A stretch of 64,000 nucleotides of DNA from Arthrobacter sp. AZCC_0090 (GTDB taxonomy: Bacteria; Actinomycetota; Actinomycetes; Actinomycetales; Micrococcaceae), in the NCBI RefSeq assembly GCF_014207375.1, contig NZ_JACHEE010000004.1:186001-250000 (forward strand), given 5' to 3'. Under the pieces are notes generated by a model that searched no databases, was not told where the DNA came from, and saw nothing but the letters and a program-made list of their open reading frames with translations. Positions 43,821 through 53,555 of the stretch are shown piece by piece (position 1 is the first letter of the stretch; the number at the start of each line of letters is the position of its first letter). The position numbers and the translations under genes are program-made.

Positions 43821-44579
43821 TTAGCCACCAACGCGGATGAAGACCGGGCCGGAGCCGATGTTGACGCTGTACAGGGCAGTGGTGCCACCGTTCCAGCCGC
43901 CGTGGACCGCCATGCCATTGCCGACGTAAACGGCGATGTGGGCCATGCCCATGCCACCGTTCTGGTAGTAAACCAAGTCACCCGGCTGCGCTTCAGCAGC
44001 GCTGACCGTGCGGCCAAGGGAGAGGTAGTCTGCCGGCCAGCCGTGGAAGTTGATGCCAACAGCGGCCAGGGAGTTCGAAGCCAGGGCGGTGCAGTCCTGG
44101 GCAACGCCGAGCTGCGCATAAGCTGCGGCAGCAATTGCTGCGCCCTTGCCGCTGGCAACCTTCGTGGCGGGGGATACAGCGGCGGAAACAGAAAGCGTTG
44201 CGGTGCCCGCAGCGGTTCCGGTCTTGGGAGCGGCGACAGCCTCCTGAACGGCAACCGGAGCTTCGACAACCGGAGCAGCTTCAGTGGAAACCACCGGGCG
44301 CTCGTACTTGATGGCGACCGAGGAATCGGCCGCAATACTGGCTTGGGCGATGGACTGGACTTCCAAGGTGGACGTCGCAGTGGACTCGCGGGGAACGTTG
44401 GTTTCGGCAGCGTTGGCTGCGATACCGCTAGTGAGGACCAGTCCGGACGCAGCAGCGATAACTGCTGCCTGACGGCCTACGCCACCGGCATTGCTGCCGA
44501 CGGTCTTAGCGATGACGGCAAGCGAGTTGGTCTTGGTGACCGCGGCGCGGTGGCGCGCAAGAGTAGAGCGTGAAGACAC
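43821..44579 (-). CDS. Secreted NlpC/P60 peptidoglycan hydrolase
   Basis: A 252-aa secreted protein from GTG 44579. The signal region ends near GIAANAAETN; an Ala/Val/Thr-rich linker (50-140) leads to an NlpC/P60 domain with QDCTALASNSLAA (catalytic Cys) and GDLVYYQ, HIAVYVGNG (catalytic His). It probably cleaves stem-peptide bonds in cell-wall peptidoglycan. A ydaO-type riboswitch precedes it, so c-di-AMP is expected to control it together with the M23 gene upstream. Confidence 0.88.
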   Translation of the reverse strand: MSSRSTLARHRAAVTKTNSLAVIAKTVGSNAGGVGRQAAVIAAASGLVLTSGIAANAAETNVPRESTATSTLEVQSIAQASIAADSSVAIKYERPVVSTEAAPVVEAPVAVQEAVAAPKTGTAAGTATLSVSAAVSPATKVASGKGAAIAAAAYAQLGVAQDCTALASNSLAAVGINFHGWPADYLSLGRTVSAAEAQPGDLVYYQNGGMGMAHIAVYVGNGMAVHGGWNGGTTALYSVNIGSGPVFIRVGG

Positions 44580-44594
44580 GTTAAAAGGCCTCTC

Positions 44595-44735
44595 CCTATG
44601 CCCGCGAGGTAAGCTGTCGGATTCGGATGGGAGTCATCCGGCCGCAATGCTTCCCGTGGGAAACAAGTGCGACTTAACCCCAAGGCCATCGGTGAAGATG
44701 ACCAAAAGTGGGTCCCCCGCCTCTGCCAGACGATG
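44595..44735 (-). promoter_or_regulatory. ydaO-type c-di-AMP riboswitch, upstream of NlpC/P60 gene
   Basis: The minus strand shows the class core: GGGGGACCCA, then TTGGGGTTAAG and near the 3' end CCGAATCCGACAGCTTACCTCG, followed by the ribosome site. ydaO riboswitches bind c-di-AMP and usually turn off cell-wall hydrolase or osmolyte genes. The limits are approximate. Confidence 0.85.
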
Positions 44736-44786
44736 TTTTGCGAACGGAACCTCGGGCAGTGGCAGAGCTAGGCAATCCACCCGAGT

Positions 44787-44868
44787 GCATCAACTCTCTA
44801 AAAGTTGATGCGAGTTAGACGGTACATGAGTTTTGGCTGAATGTCACATTCAGGTCACGGAGCGTGAC
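44787..44868 (-). terminator. Series of hairpins between M23 gene and next riboswitch
   Basis: Stems CTGAATG/CATTCAG (44837-44853), GTCAC/GTGAC (44854-44868) and GCATCAACT/AGTTGATGC (44787-44811) follow the M23 stop codon. They should terminate the first transcript before the promoter of the second riboswitch unit. Confidence 0.55.
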
Positions 44869-44898
44869 AAGCATGCGAGAGACGGCCATCGGATTGGC

Positions 44899-45720
44899 TT
44901 ACAGCCAGCCCAGGGGATCAACGACATCGCCGTTGACCATGACTTCAAAATGGAGGTGGCAGCCGGTCGAGGCGCCAGTTGTGCCGCTCAATGCGATGAC
45001 GTCGCCACGGTTGACCGTTTGGCCCACCTGGACGTTGAACGAGGACAAGTGGTTATACGTGGTTTCCAGGCCGTTGCCGTGGTCCACCACAATGCGGTTT
45101 CCACCGCCATATGGGTGCCAGCCCGCGAAAGTAACCTTGCCGGCGGCAGCCGCGTGCACCTGGGTGCCACATTGGGCCACAAAGTCCTGGCCACGGTGGA
45201 ACTCCCCCAAGCCTCCCGTAATGGGGTTCACGCGGTAACCGAACGGCGAGGCCGTAGTCAGAGTGTCCAACGGAGCCCCGAGGGTCCCTTTGGAGGACGA
45301 CGTCTTGATGCTGCCGACGGACTGCGCGCTCAAGAGCTGCTTGAGCTTGCTATCAGGATCCGCCGTGGTGGATACCGCAGCGCGGCTGAAATCGATCGTG
45401 GCACTGGCCGCAGCCGGAATCTCGGGCTGCGTCCCCGTCAAAGCAGCCGAAGCCTGATTCGATTCCGCAGTGGCCGTCAATGCGCCCGTACCAGGCATCG
45501 CAACCGTCAGGATGAGGCCCGTGGCGGCGAGGGCGACACCAGCCTTCTGTCCCGCACCGCTCGCGGCGGCGAAATCGGCCATTTGCCGCAAGGGGCCTTT
45601 GCGGCGGCGCACTTCGCGATGCGGATCGCGGGGTCGGTCGTGCGCAACGACTTGCGTGGTCCGCAGCTCAGCAGTAGGACCGGACGCGCGTCTGCGGCCC
45701 CTAGTGTTCTGCGTGGTCAA
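44899..45720 (-). CDS. Secreted M23 metallopeptidase
   Basis: A LytM/M23 zinc peptidase. TTG 45720 is used because AGAGAGGAAAAC precedes it and everything upstream belongs to the riboswitch. A basic, Arg-rich N-terminus is followed by a hydrophobic segment (GVALAATGLILTVAMPG), a linker, and the M23 domain with FHRGQDFVAQ (HxxxD) and HLHFEVMVNG (HxH), complete metal ligands. It cuts peptidoglycan cross-bridges. It sits directly upstream of a second, separately riboswitch-controlled hydrolase. Confidence 0.88.
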   Translation of the reverse strand: MTTQNTRGRRRASGPTAELRTTQVVAHDRPRDPHREVRRRKGPLRQMADFAAASGAGQKAGVALAATGLILTVAMPGTGALTATAESNQASAALTGTQPEIPAAASATIDFSRAAVSTTADPDSKLKQLLSAQSVGSIKTSSSKGTLGAPLDTLTTASPFGYRVNPITGGLGEFHRGQDFVAQCGTQVHAAAAGKVTFAGWHPYGGGNRIVVDHGNGLETTYNHLSSFNVQVGQTVNRGDVIALSGTTGASTGCHLHFEVMVNGDVVDPLGWL

Positions 45721-45730
45721 AGTTTTCCTC

Positions 45731-45916
45731 TCTGGCAAGCCTGCGAAGTTAGCTGTCGGATTCGGGTCAGAGAGTTCTTGGACCCGGTCCGCACGAAGTC
45801 CTCGAAGCACAGAAGAGTCCCCGGAAAGGGTTCTGCGCTTTGTGCACTTCCGCTGCGGACTTCACCCCAAGGCCGTCTTTCGACCGCCGCTGGTGGTTCC
45901 CCCGCTTCTGCCAATG
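45731..45916 (-). promoter_or_regulatory. ydaO-type c-di-AMP riboswitch, upstream of M23 gene
   Basis: The P1 strands TTGGCAGAAGC and CTTGCCAG pair, and the core has GCGGGGGAACCACC, CTTGGGGTGAAG and CCGAATCCGACAGCTAACTTCG. It is a good match to the ydaO class. The gene start begins about 11 bases after the aptamer. Confidence 0.9.
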
Positions 45917-46058
45917 AATGGACTAATCCACCCGATCCGTTGGCAGAACTAGGCTTCGGATCAGGTAACGCTTTGGTATCGGCGCCAGTAGTCAACTATA
46001 GGGGATTAACCCCCGCAGTAATAATTTCGTTATCTCGGCCAGGAGCCTGGCAGAAGAG

Positions 46059-46754
46059 CTAAGCGACGGTGACGAACACGTGCGACGCAACCTCAGGCGG
46101 CAGCTCCAGCGCACCGTCAATATTGGGCACGCGAACGGAGATGTACTCCCCCACCCGCTCCAGGGAAACCCTGGCTCCGGGCCGAATTCCACCCTCGTCC
46201 AGCTGCACCAGAAGCTCCGGTTCCACCTGGATCGGTTCAGCCAACCGGCTGACAGTGACCCTGTTATCCGGTGAGTATCCGTTCATCGCTTCAAGAAGGT
46301 TGACCACACCATCCGTAAAGGCGTGGGACGGGACTCCGCCCAATGCTTCGAGTCCCGGGATGGGGTTGCCATAGGGAGATTCCGTGGGGTGGTCCAGGAG
46401 CTCGTAGAGCCGCCGTTCCACGCGCTCGCTCATAACGTGTTCCCAACGGCATGCTTCGTCGTGGACATAGGCCCAGTCCAGTCCGATGACGTCGGCCAGG
46501 AGCCGCTCGGCGAGACGGTGCTTGCGCATGACCTCGGTGGCACGTTTCCGCCCGGTTTCGGTCAGCTCAAGGTGCCGATCGTTGGAAACAATCACCAGGC
46601 CGTCGCGCTCCATCCGCCCGATCGTCTGGGAAACGGTGGGACCAGAGTGCCGCAGGCGCTCGGCGATGCGTGCGCGAAGAGCCACAATGTTCTCTTCTTC
46701 AAGCTCCAAAATGGTCCGAAGATACATCTCAGTGGTATCGATCAGATCCGTCAT
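46059..46754 (-). CDS. DtxR/IdeR/MntR-type metal-dependent repressor
   Basis: A 231-aa regulator from ATG 46754 (MTDLIDTTEMYLRTILELEEE), with GAGGAG ten bases before; a longer frame to 46796 is less likely. It has the N-terminal winged helix (RLRHSGPTVSQTIGRMERDG), the metal-binding and dimerisation helix DEACRWEHVMSERVERRL and a C-terminal SH3-like domain. Iron and manganese members cannot be separated here. A palindrome at 46871-46891 upstream may be its own operator. Confidence 0.92.
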   Translation of the reverse strand: MTDLIDTTEMYLRTILELEEENIVALRARIAERLRHSGPTVSQTIGRMERDGLVIVSNDRHLELTETGRKRATEVMRKHRLAERLLADVIGLDWAYVHDEACRWEHVMSERVERRLYELLDHPTESPYGNPIPGLEALGGVPSHAFTDGVVNLLEAMNGYSPDNRVTVSRLAEPIQVEPELLVQLDEGGIRPGARVSLERVGEYISVRVPNIDGALELPPEVASHVFVTVA

Positions 46755-46870
46755 CCAGCTCAGCTCCTCGAGCGCAGTATCTTGCGTATTTTCCACCGTA
46801 CCGCAGCCGGCCAGGCGGTCGACCCGCCGGTCGTCCTGGGCCGGGCGCCAGCTCCAAGCTTAGCTTATTT

Positions 46871-46891
46871 AGAATTACTCTGGATAATTCT
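46871..46891. promoter_or_regulatory. 21-bp palindrome in the dtxR-like/serC intergenic region
   Basis: AGAATTA, seven bases, TAATTCT: both arms match perfectly. It lies 117 bp before the repressor start and 178 bp before serC, within an AT-rich island. A regulator binding site is likely, but the regulator is not proven. Confidence 0.45.
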
Positions 46892-47041
46892 TGGGCCCAC
46901 CCTCGCGTCCCGGTCCTGCCCACCGGACGAACGCTTTCCACGTGGCGGACTATGAAGCGTTCAGTTCTGTCCCCGCCCGCAGAGTCAGGCAGAATTGGGG
47001 AGTCGAAGGGGGCAGCTTGCCACCTGCCACGACCCATCTAG

Positions 47042-48199
<1,158 letters not shown>

Positions 48200-48205
48200 G
48201 AGCCC

Positions 48206-48224
48206 ACCGCGGCGTTCCCGCGGT
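48206..48224. terminator. Small hairpin between convergent serC and MFS genes
   Basis: ACCGCGG (48206-48212) and CCGCGGT (48218-48224) around a 5-base loop in the 24-bp gap; no T-run. Confidence 0.45.
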
Positions 48225-49567
48225 CAGGAGTTGTCGGCGTCGTCCGGGTGAGGATCCTGGGCGACGCCAGCCCTCTTAACGGCGCCGTTCCCTTTAACAC
48301 CATTGGCACCTTGGGACTCGATACGGAAGAACCGCATCCCGCGGGCGCTCCTGTCGAAACGGAGCCGCAACTGGCGTGCGCGGATGATCCAGATGATGCC
48401 GACGACGGCGGTGCTGGCACCGGCAGCCGCTGCCACGCCAACGGCCCAGCGGGCTCCGGCCACGTTGGACACCCAGCCGACGAAGGGTGCCCCGATGGGC
48501 GTTCCTCCCATGAAAATGGCCATGTACAGCGCCATGACCCTGCCGCGCATGACAGGTTCGGTAGTGGACTGCACATAGCCGTTGGCGCTGGTGATCATGG
48601 TCAAAGCGAACAGGCCGCACGGAATCAGGGCCAAGGCAAACATGGTGTAATTCGGCGCCAGGGCGGCAAATCCGCTAGCGATGCCGAACCCGCCGGACGC
48701 GGCGAAGATGAGCCGCATCCGTGGCCTGCCGCGCCGGGCGGCCAGCAACGCTCCCGCGACTGAGCCGATTGCCATGACCGAGTTGAGGAGCCCGAATGCA
48801 CCTGCGTCCATGCCGAATTCCGTGCCGACCATCGCCGCGATGAAGAGGACGAAGTTCAGGCCGAACGTGCCCATGATGAAGATCGCGACGAGGACCACCA
48901 TGATGTCCGGGCGGTTGCGCACATAGCGGAGCCCTTCACGGATCCGTCCTTTGCCCGCGGCCGCCCGGGGCTGGACGCGGAGAGAGGAGAGGGGGATCGC
49001 GCGAATCGCGCCAAGCATCGCCACAAAGGTCAGCGTATTGATCATGAACACCCAGCCCGGCCCCACGGCGACGGTCAACATGCCGGCCACGGCTGGACCG
49101 ATCATGCGGGCAACGTTGAACGATGCACTGTTCAACGCAACGGCGTTGGAGAGGTAGTCGTCCTTGACCAGCTCCGAAACGAACGTCTGGCGAACCGGGG
49201 CGTCTAGCGCCGAGACGACGCCGAGCACCAAGGCGAACACGTAGACATGCCACAACTGCGCTGCGCCACTCAGCACCAGGATTCCCAAGCCAGCGCTCAG
49301 GACTGCCATGGCCGATTGCGTCATGAGCAGGAGCCTGCGCCGGCTGTAGCGGTCGGCGAGCAGTCCGGCCCACGGAGCCAGGAACAGCTGCGGGCCCAGT
49401 TGGAGCGCCAGGGTAATGCCCATTGCACCGGCGTCGTGGTTGCTCAGATGGGCAAAGACCAGCCGGTCCTGGGCGGTTCGCTGCATCCATGTGCCGATGT
49501 TGGAAATAAGGGCGCCAAGGAACCAAATGCGGTAATTAAGGACACCCAGCGATTTGAAGGTGGACAT
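48224..49567 (-). CDS. MFS transporter, EntS-like
   Basis: A 447-aa protein with 12 predicted helices, the motif LADRYSRRRLLLMTQ between helices 2 and 3, and VSALDAPVRQTFVSELV, a feature of EntS/MFS_3-type exporters. It probably exports siderophore-like or other small molecules; neither substrate nor regulation is visible. It is convergent with serC. Confidence 0.88.
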   Translation of the reverse strand: MSTFKSLGVLNYRIWFLGALISNIGTWMQRTAQDRLVFAHLSNHDAGAMGITLALQLGPQLFLAPWAGLLADRYSRRRLLLMTQSAMAVLSAGLGILVLSGAAQLWHVYVFALVLGVVSALDAPVRQTFVSELVKDDYLSNAVALNSASFNVARMIGPAVAGMLTVAVGPGWVFMINTLTFVAMLGAIRAIPLSSLRVQPRAAAGKGRIREGLRYVRNRPDIMVVLVAIFIMGTFGLNFVLFIAAMVGTEFGMDAGAFGLLNSVMAIGSVAGALLAARRGRPRMRLIFAASGGFGIASGFAALAPNYTMFALALIPCGLFALTMITSANGYVQSTTEPVMRGRVMALYMAIFMGGTPIGAPFVGWVSNVAGARWAVGVAAAAGASTAVVGIIWIIRARQLRLRFDRSARGMRFFRIESQGANGVKGNGAVKRAGVAQDPHPDDADNS

Positions 49568-49611
49568 CAGGTTCCACCTTCAAACGAGTCACTCGCTGGG
49601 TCCGCCAAGGG

Positions 49612-50193
49612 CTAGTCAGCCTCGACTTCGTCGTCCTCGTCGTCGTCGGAGGGCGCCTCGTCGTCGTCGGAGGGCGCGTCGTCGTCAGCGGAACTGTCCG
49701 CGATCGAGAAGTCTTCCTCTGCCAGCTCCTCGGGAACCGCTTCGTCCTCCGGACGGACGCGCTTTGCCCAAGGCACCCATTCAGGGGCGAGGATGGAATC
49801 CTCGGACGGCAGCAGGCCGAGCTCGCTGACCGTGACCACTTTGGAGCGCGAGTTGCGGGTCACGACCGCGTACCACTGCCAACCGCCGTAGCCGGCCAGC
49901 CGCGATTCGAACAGGTGCGTGACGACGCGTTCGCCTTCGGAGCGCGTGCCAATGTGCGGTCCGATTTCACCCGGTTTGGCAATGGTCTCCACTGCATTGC
50001 GGGCGACGTCGACGGCGGCCGCCAGGAAGGCGTCAGGCTTGCCGACGCGCCACACGGGAATGCCGGCGCGAGGTTTCGCCGTGGCCGGCTTCCGCCCAGC
50101 ACCGGTATCAGCCGTTCCTGCCGTTTCAGCCGTTACAGCAGCGGCATCATTTCCGGCCACTTCAGGACTGGCTTCAGCGGATTCCGATGTCAT
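49612..50193 (-). CDS. DUF3027 protein
   Basis: A 193-aa protein from ATG 50193 with an Ala/Thr-rich N-terminus, the DUF3027 core (GIPVWRVGKPDAFLAAAVDVAR ... GGWQWYAVVTRNSRSKVVTVSELGLLPSEDSILAPEWVPW) and an acidic C-terminus with repeated SDDDEAP. The family is actinobacterial and functionally unknown. It follows the cold-shock gene by 7 bp, one operon. Confidence 0.85.
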   Translation of the reverse strand: MTSESAEASPEVAGNDAAAVTAETAGTADTGAGRKPATAKPRAGIPVWRVGKPDAFLAAAVDVARNAVETIAKPGEIGPHIGTRSEGERVVTHLFESRLAGYGGWQWYAVVTRNSRSKVVTVSELGLLPSEDSILAPEWVPWAKRVRPEDEAVPEELAEEDFSIADSSADDDAPSDDDEAPSDDDEDDEVEAD

Positions 50194-50200
50194 GGCTGGT

Positions 50201-50584
50201 TTAGGCTTCCAGCTCGTCGGCAACCTTGCGCAGCGCTGCCGCGATGGCCTTGCCTTTGGCGCCTTCAGGGTATTTACCGGCCGACAACGTCCCCGAAAGG
50301 TTGTCCAGGACGGACACAAGATCCTGGACCACGGGCGCGAGCTCGCGAGCGTTCATGCGCTTGGCCTTGGCGATGGACGGCAACTTATCCAGCACGCGGA
50401 GGCCCAGTGCCTGGGCGCCACGCCGACCGTCGGCAACGCCGAACTCAACCCGGGTGCCTGCTTTGAGATCCGCTACGCCTTCGGGCAGGGCGGATTTGGG
50501 CAGAAATACTTCCTGGCCGTCCTCTGCAGCGAGGAATCCGAAGCCTTTGTCCTTGTCATACCACTTGACCTTGCCGGTGGGCAC
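50201..50584 (-). CDS. Cold-shock-domain protein with C-terminal extension
   Basis: A 127-aa protein from GTG 50584 with AGAAGG eight bases upstream. The cold-shock domain has GKVKWYDKDKGFGFL and DGQEVFLPKSAL (RNP-1 and RNP-2 type). A helical extension of about 60 residues follows. It binds single-stranded nucleic acid. Linked to DUF3027. Confidence 0.9.
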   Translation of the reverse strand: MPTGKVKWYDKDKGFGFLAAEDGQEVFLPKSALPEGVADLKAGTRVEFGVADGRRGAQALGLRVLDKLPSIAKAKRMNARELAPVVQDLVSVLDNLSGTLSAGKYPEGAKGKAIAAALRKVADELEA

Positions 50585-50817
50585 GTAATCAACCTTCTTC
50601 GTTCTTGCTTGGGAGACACAGCCGGCGCGCCACCGCATCCGCAGAATACTGCGGGAATAGGGGTAACTGCCTGGTCCGTGTTGGTCTATTGCTTCAAGGT
50701 TATCCTGCCCGGCCGCGGATTCGCGCTTTGAGACCACGCGGAGCAGCTCCCGTCGCCTTATGTTCCTGCGCAGACCCGGCAACAGCGCATGCGGTGCGGA
50801 CTGTTAGCGTTGCTTCT

Positions 50818-51033
50818 ATGATTCCCCACGGCTACCGCCGCCCGCTCATGATTGTCGCCGCCGTCGTCGCCGTGCTGTCCCTGGCCGCCGTAGGCACCGT
50901 CATGGCTGTTGCTTTTGCCCAGGGCGTGGCACCGGTTTGGGTGACATCCACGGCCCTTTATGGCCTGCCGCTCGCCTTCATTTTGATGGCCGCGTTGGTG
51001 GTGGACGCCGCATGGGCTCGACGTCGCCAATGA
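50818..51033 (+). CDS. Small two-TM membrane protein
   Basis: A 71-aa protein, ATG 50818, with hydrophobic helices at about residues 10-33 and 45-63 and a short basic C-terminus. No family is recognised. It lies just before the helicase-associated gene on the same strand. Confidence 0.65.
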   Translation: MIPHGYRRPLMIVAAVVAVLSLAAVGTVMAVAFAQGVAPVWVTSTALYGLPLAFILMAALVVDAAWARRRQ

Positions 51034-51082
51034 GCCACCAGAAAGCCCTACGGCGGGCCCGGCTGGCGGTAACGTTGAACTG

Positions 51083-53545
51083 ATGTCCCTTATTCGCGCG
51101 CTCAGCAAGGAACTGGAAGCGCGCAGCGATGATTCGCTGCGGGCCCTGTTTGCCGCGCGGCCGGACCTTATTTCCCCCGTCGCCCCGGACTTCGCGGCAC
51201 TGGCCGCGAGGGCGAGCGCACGCGTCAGCGTGCAACGCGCCCTCGAACGTCTCAACAAGCCCGAAATGCAGGTACTGGAGACACTCCATCTCTGCACCAA
51301 CGCGGACACGGGCCACAGCGTCTCTGCGGCGGGATTGAAAAAGTGCATCAACGGCTCCACGCTTGCCGCGCTTGAGCCGATCTTGAACAAGCTCCAAGAA
51401 CTGGCCCTCATACACCGAGCCGACCCACCGGCCACGGTACACATCCCCGGTCGGCAGCGCTTCTACTTGCCGGTGGGCAGCCTCAAGGACGTCATCGGTA
51501 TCTACCCCGCCGGCTTGGGCCGGAGCTACACGGAGCTGGTACGGCTGCAACCGGCCTTCGCCCAGCGCGTGGTGCAACTCGTTGCCGAACTTCACCAGAG
51601 CGGCGCCAATGTCCTGGCTGCCACCACGCCCATGGACGCGGCGTTGGCCCTTCAGCGATGGACCTCGACCCCCGAGAATTTGCAGCACATCTTGTCCGAG
51701 GCACCCATACGGACCCGTCCCCTTTTGAACAAGTTTGGTAGCTGGGCCATGGGCGCCGTTCCGCAGGCCCAGCGCAAAGCCTCCGTGCTCCATGAAGGCC
51801 GCGACGTCGGTCCGGTGGACTGGCTTTTGGCTCGTGGATTGCTTGTCCCCCTCGACGCCGGACACGTAGAGCTGCCCCACAGCGTGGGTTTGTCACTGCG
51901 CGGCGGCGCAATCGTGGACCACTTCACTTTGAGGCCGCCCGTGCCGGAGCTCGGCCAGACAAGTGCCGCCTTGCGCCGGAATGCCGCCATGGGTGCCATT
52001 GCCGAAGTACTCCGTCTGGTGGGCGAACTGCTGCATGCGGTCCGGGAGCAGCCGGTGGTTACCCTGCGCAGCGGCGGAGTGGGCGTGCGTGAGCTCAGAC
52101 GCCTCGCCGATAGCCTCCGATTGGAGTTGCCTGAGACTGCGCTGATCCTTGAGCTCAGCGCCCTGTCCGGATTGTTGCGCCTCGATGTGGACAGTTCCAT
52201 GTGGGTCCAGCCGCCCACGGTGGAGTGGCTCACCCTCCCCCGCCAGGAACAGTGGCTCTGGCTGGTCAACGCTTGGCTGGCCAGCGAGCGCGCTCCGTCA
52301 CTCGTGGGCCTGACGCTCCCCGGTCCTGCCACGACGGGATCGCGGCCTGGTTCTGCGGGAACTTCCATCAACGCGTTGTCGGCCGAAGCCCAACGCCCTG
52401 ACGCCCCGCTGGTGCGCAAGCGGATCCTGGAGATCCTTGACGAGCTCACCCGCGAAGTCGAGGCACCGGACGGCAAGGCCCCCGTGCTCAACGCGGAGGC
52501 TGTCATGGAACGGGCGGAATGGACCCAGCCCCGCATGTCTCGTCGGTTCAGCTCCCTGGTCCGCGGCATCCTGCATGAGGCGGAAATCCTGGGGCTCATG
52601 GGTTCAGGCGCCCTCACCCAGCTAGGCTCCGCCATCGCCACCGAACAGCCCGATCTTGCCCTGAGCATCCTCGGCGAACACCTGCCTGCCGCAGTCAACC
52701 ACGTCCTGCTCCAAGCAGACCTGACCGCCGTCGCCCCGGGATACTTGGCACCTGAACTGAGCGAAAAACTGCTCCTGATAGCTGAGGCCGAAGGCCAAGG
52801 CCCCGCCACCATCTTCCGCTTCTCCGGAGATTCAATCCGGCGTGCGCTCGACGCCGGCCAAGACGCGGAGGCCATCCTCGCGTTCCTGCGCACCATCTCC
52901 GCCACTGACGTTCCCCAACCGCTCCAGTACTTGATCAAGGACATCGCCTCGCGGCACGGCCGGCTCCGCGTCGCCAGCAGCGCCAGCTTTATCCAAAGCG
53001 ACGACGAGGCCGCCATTGCCGAACTCCTTCACGAGCCCGGGGCCGCGAGCCTGGGCCTCGTCAGGATCGCACCCACGGTACTGACCTCCGCGGCGAGCCC
53101 GCGGGAGACCGCGAGGGTGCTGCGCGAGCTGGGACTCTCGCCGGCCATGCAGGAGGCCGAGCCCGCCGTCGTGCGCTATAAGAGGACGACGGCGGTGGCC
53201 GGCAATGCCCGCCCCGTTTACACGGCGCCCCGCACTGCCCCGCCGGACGACGACGTCGACGCCCAACTTGAGGTCCTGAGGCGCCATCGCGGGGTCTCGG
53301 GCGGGATGACCGGCGAAGCGGCAACGCAACTGGGTCTCGAAACGCTGCAGAGGGCCATCCGGCTGAAGCAAGCGGTCACCATGAACGTGGTGGACGGCTT
53401 GGGGAATTCCAACACGGAGACTGTTGTTCCCGTATCGGTGTCCGGTGGGCGGGTCCGGGTGTTCGACGCGGCCAGGGACACCGAAAGAGTCTTGTCCATC
53501 CACCGCATCATCGATGTGGAACCTGCGGGGGATCCGCACAAGTGA
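51083..53545 (+). CDS. Helicase-associated-domain protein, partner of XPB helicase
   Basis: An 820-aa cytosolic protein with the Helicase_C_3-type region (AILAFLRTISATDVPQPLQYLIKDIASRHGRLRV) near residues 595-640 but no Walker motifs. In Actinobacteria this gene is followed by XPB, as here with an 11-bp gap, so the two probably act together in DNA repair. The N-terminal half is helical and divergent. No strong ribosome site is visible before ATG 51083. Confidence 0.8.
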   Translation: MSLIRALSKELEARSDDSLRALFAARPDLISPVAPDFAALAARASARVSVQRALERLNKPEMQVLETLHLCTNADTGHSVSAAGLKKCINGSTLAALEPILNKLQELALIHRADPPATVHIPGRQRFYLPVGSLKDVIGIYPAGLGRSYTELVRLQPAFAQRVVQLVAELHQSGANVLAATTPMDAALALQRWTSTPENLQHILSEAPIRTRPLLNKFGSWAMGAVPQAQRKASVLHEGRDVGPVDWLLARGLLVPLDAGHVELPHSVGLSLRGGAIVDHFTLRPPVPELGQTSAALRRNAAMGAIAEVLRLVGELLHAVREQPVVTLRSGGVGVRELRRLADSLRLELPETALILELSALSGLLRLDVDSSMWVQPPTVEWLTLPRQEQWLWLVNAWLASERAPSLVGLTLPGPATTGSRPGSAGTSINALSAEAQRPDAPLVRKRILEILDELTREVEAPDGKAPVLNAEAVMERAEWTQPRMSRRFSSLVRGILHEAEILGLMGSGALTQLGSAIATEQPDLALSILGEHLPAAVNHVLLQADLTAVAPGYLAPELSEKLLLIAEAEGQGPATIFRFSGDSIRRALDAGQDAEAILAFLRTISATDVPQPLQYLIKDIASRHGRLRVASSASFIQSDDEAAIAELLHEPGAASLGLVRIAPTVLTSAASPRETARVLRELGLSPAMQEAEPAVVRYKRTTAVAGNARPVYTAPRTAPPDDDVDAQLEVLRRHRGVSGGMTGEAATQLGLETLQRAIRLKQAVTMNVVDGLGNSNTETVVPVSVSGGRVRVFDAARDTERVLSIHRIIDVEPAGDPHK

Positions 53546-53555
53546 GGAAGCAATA

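Noticed and set aside
12030..45935. Shared 15-mer caatccacccgagtg at 12030 and 44773, and an 11-base core at 45925
   Set aside because: Two sites are near riboswitch promoters, but a few 15-base matches are expected by chance in 64 kb of GC-rich DNA.
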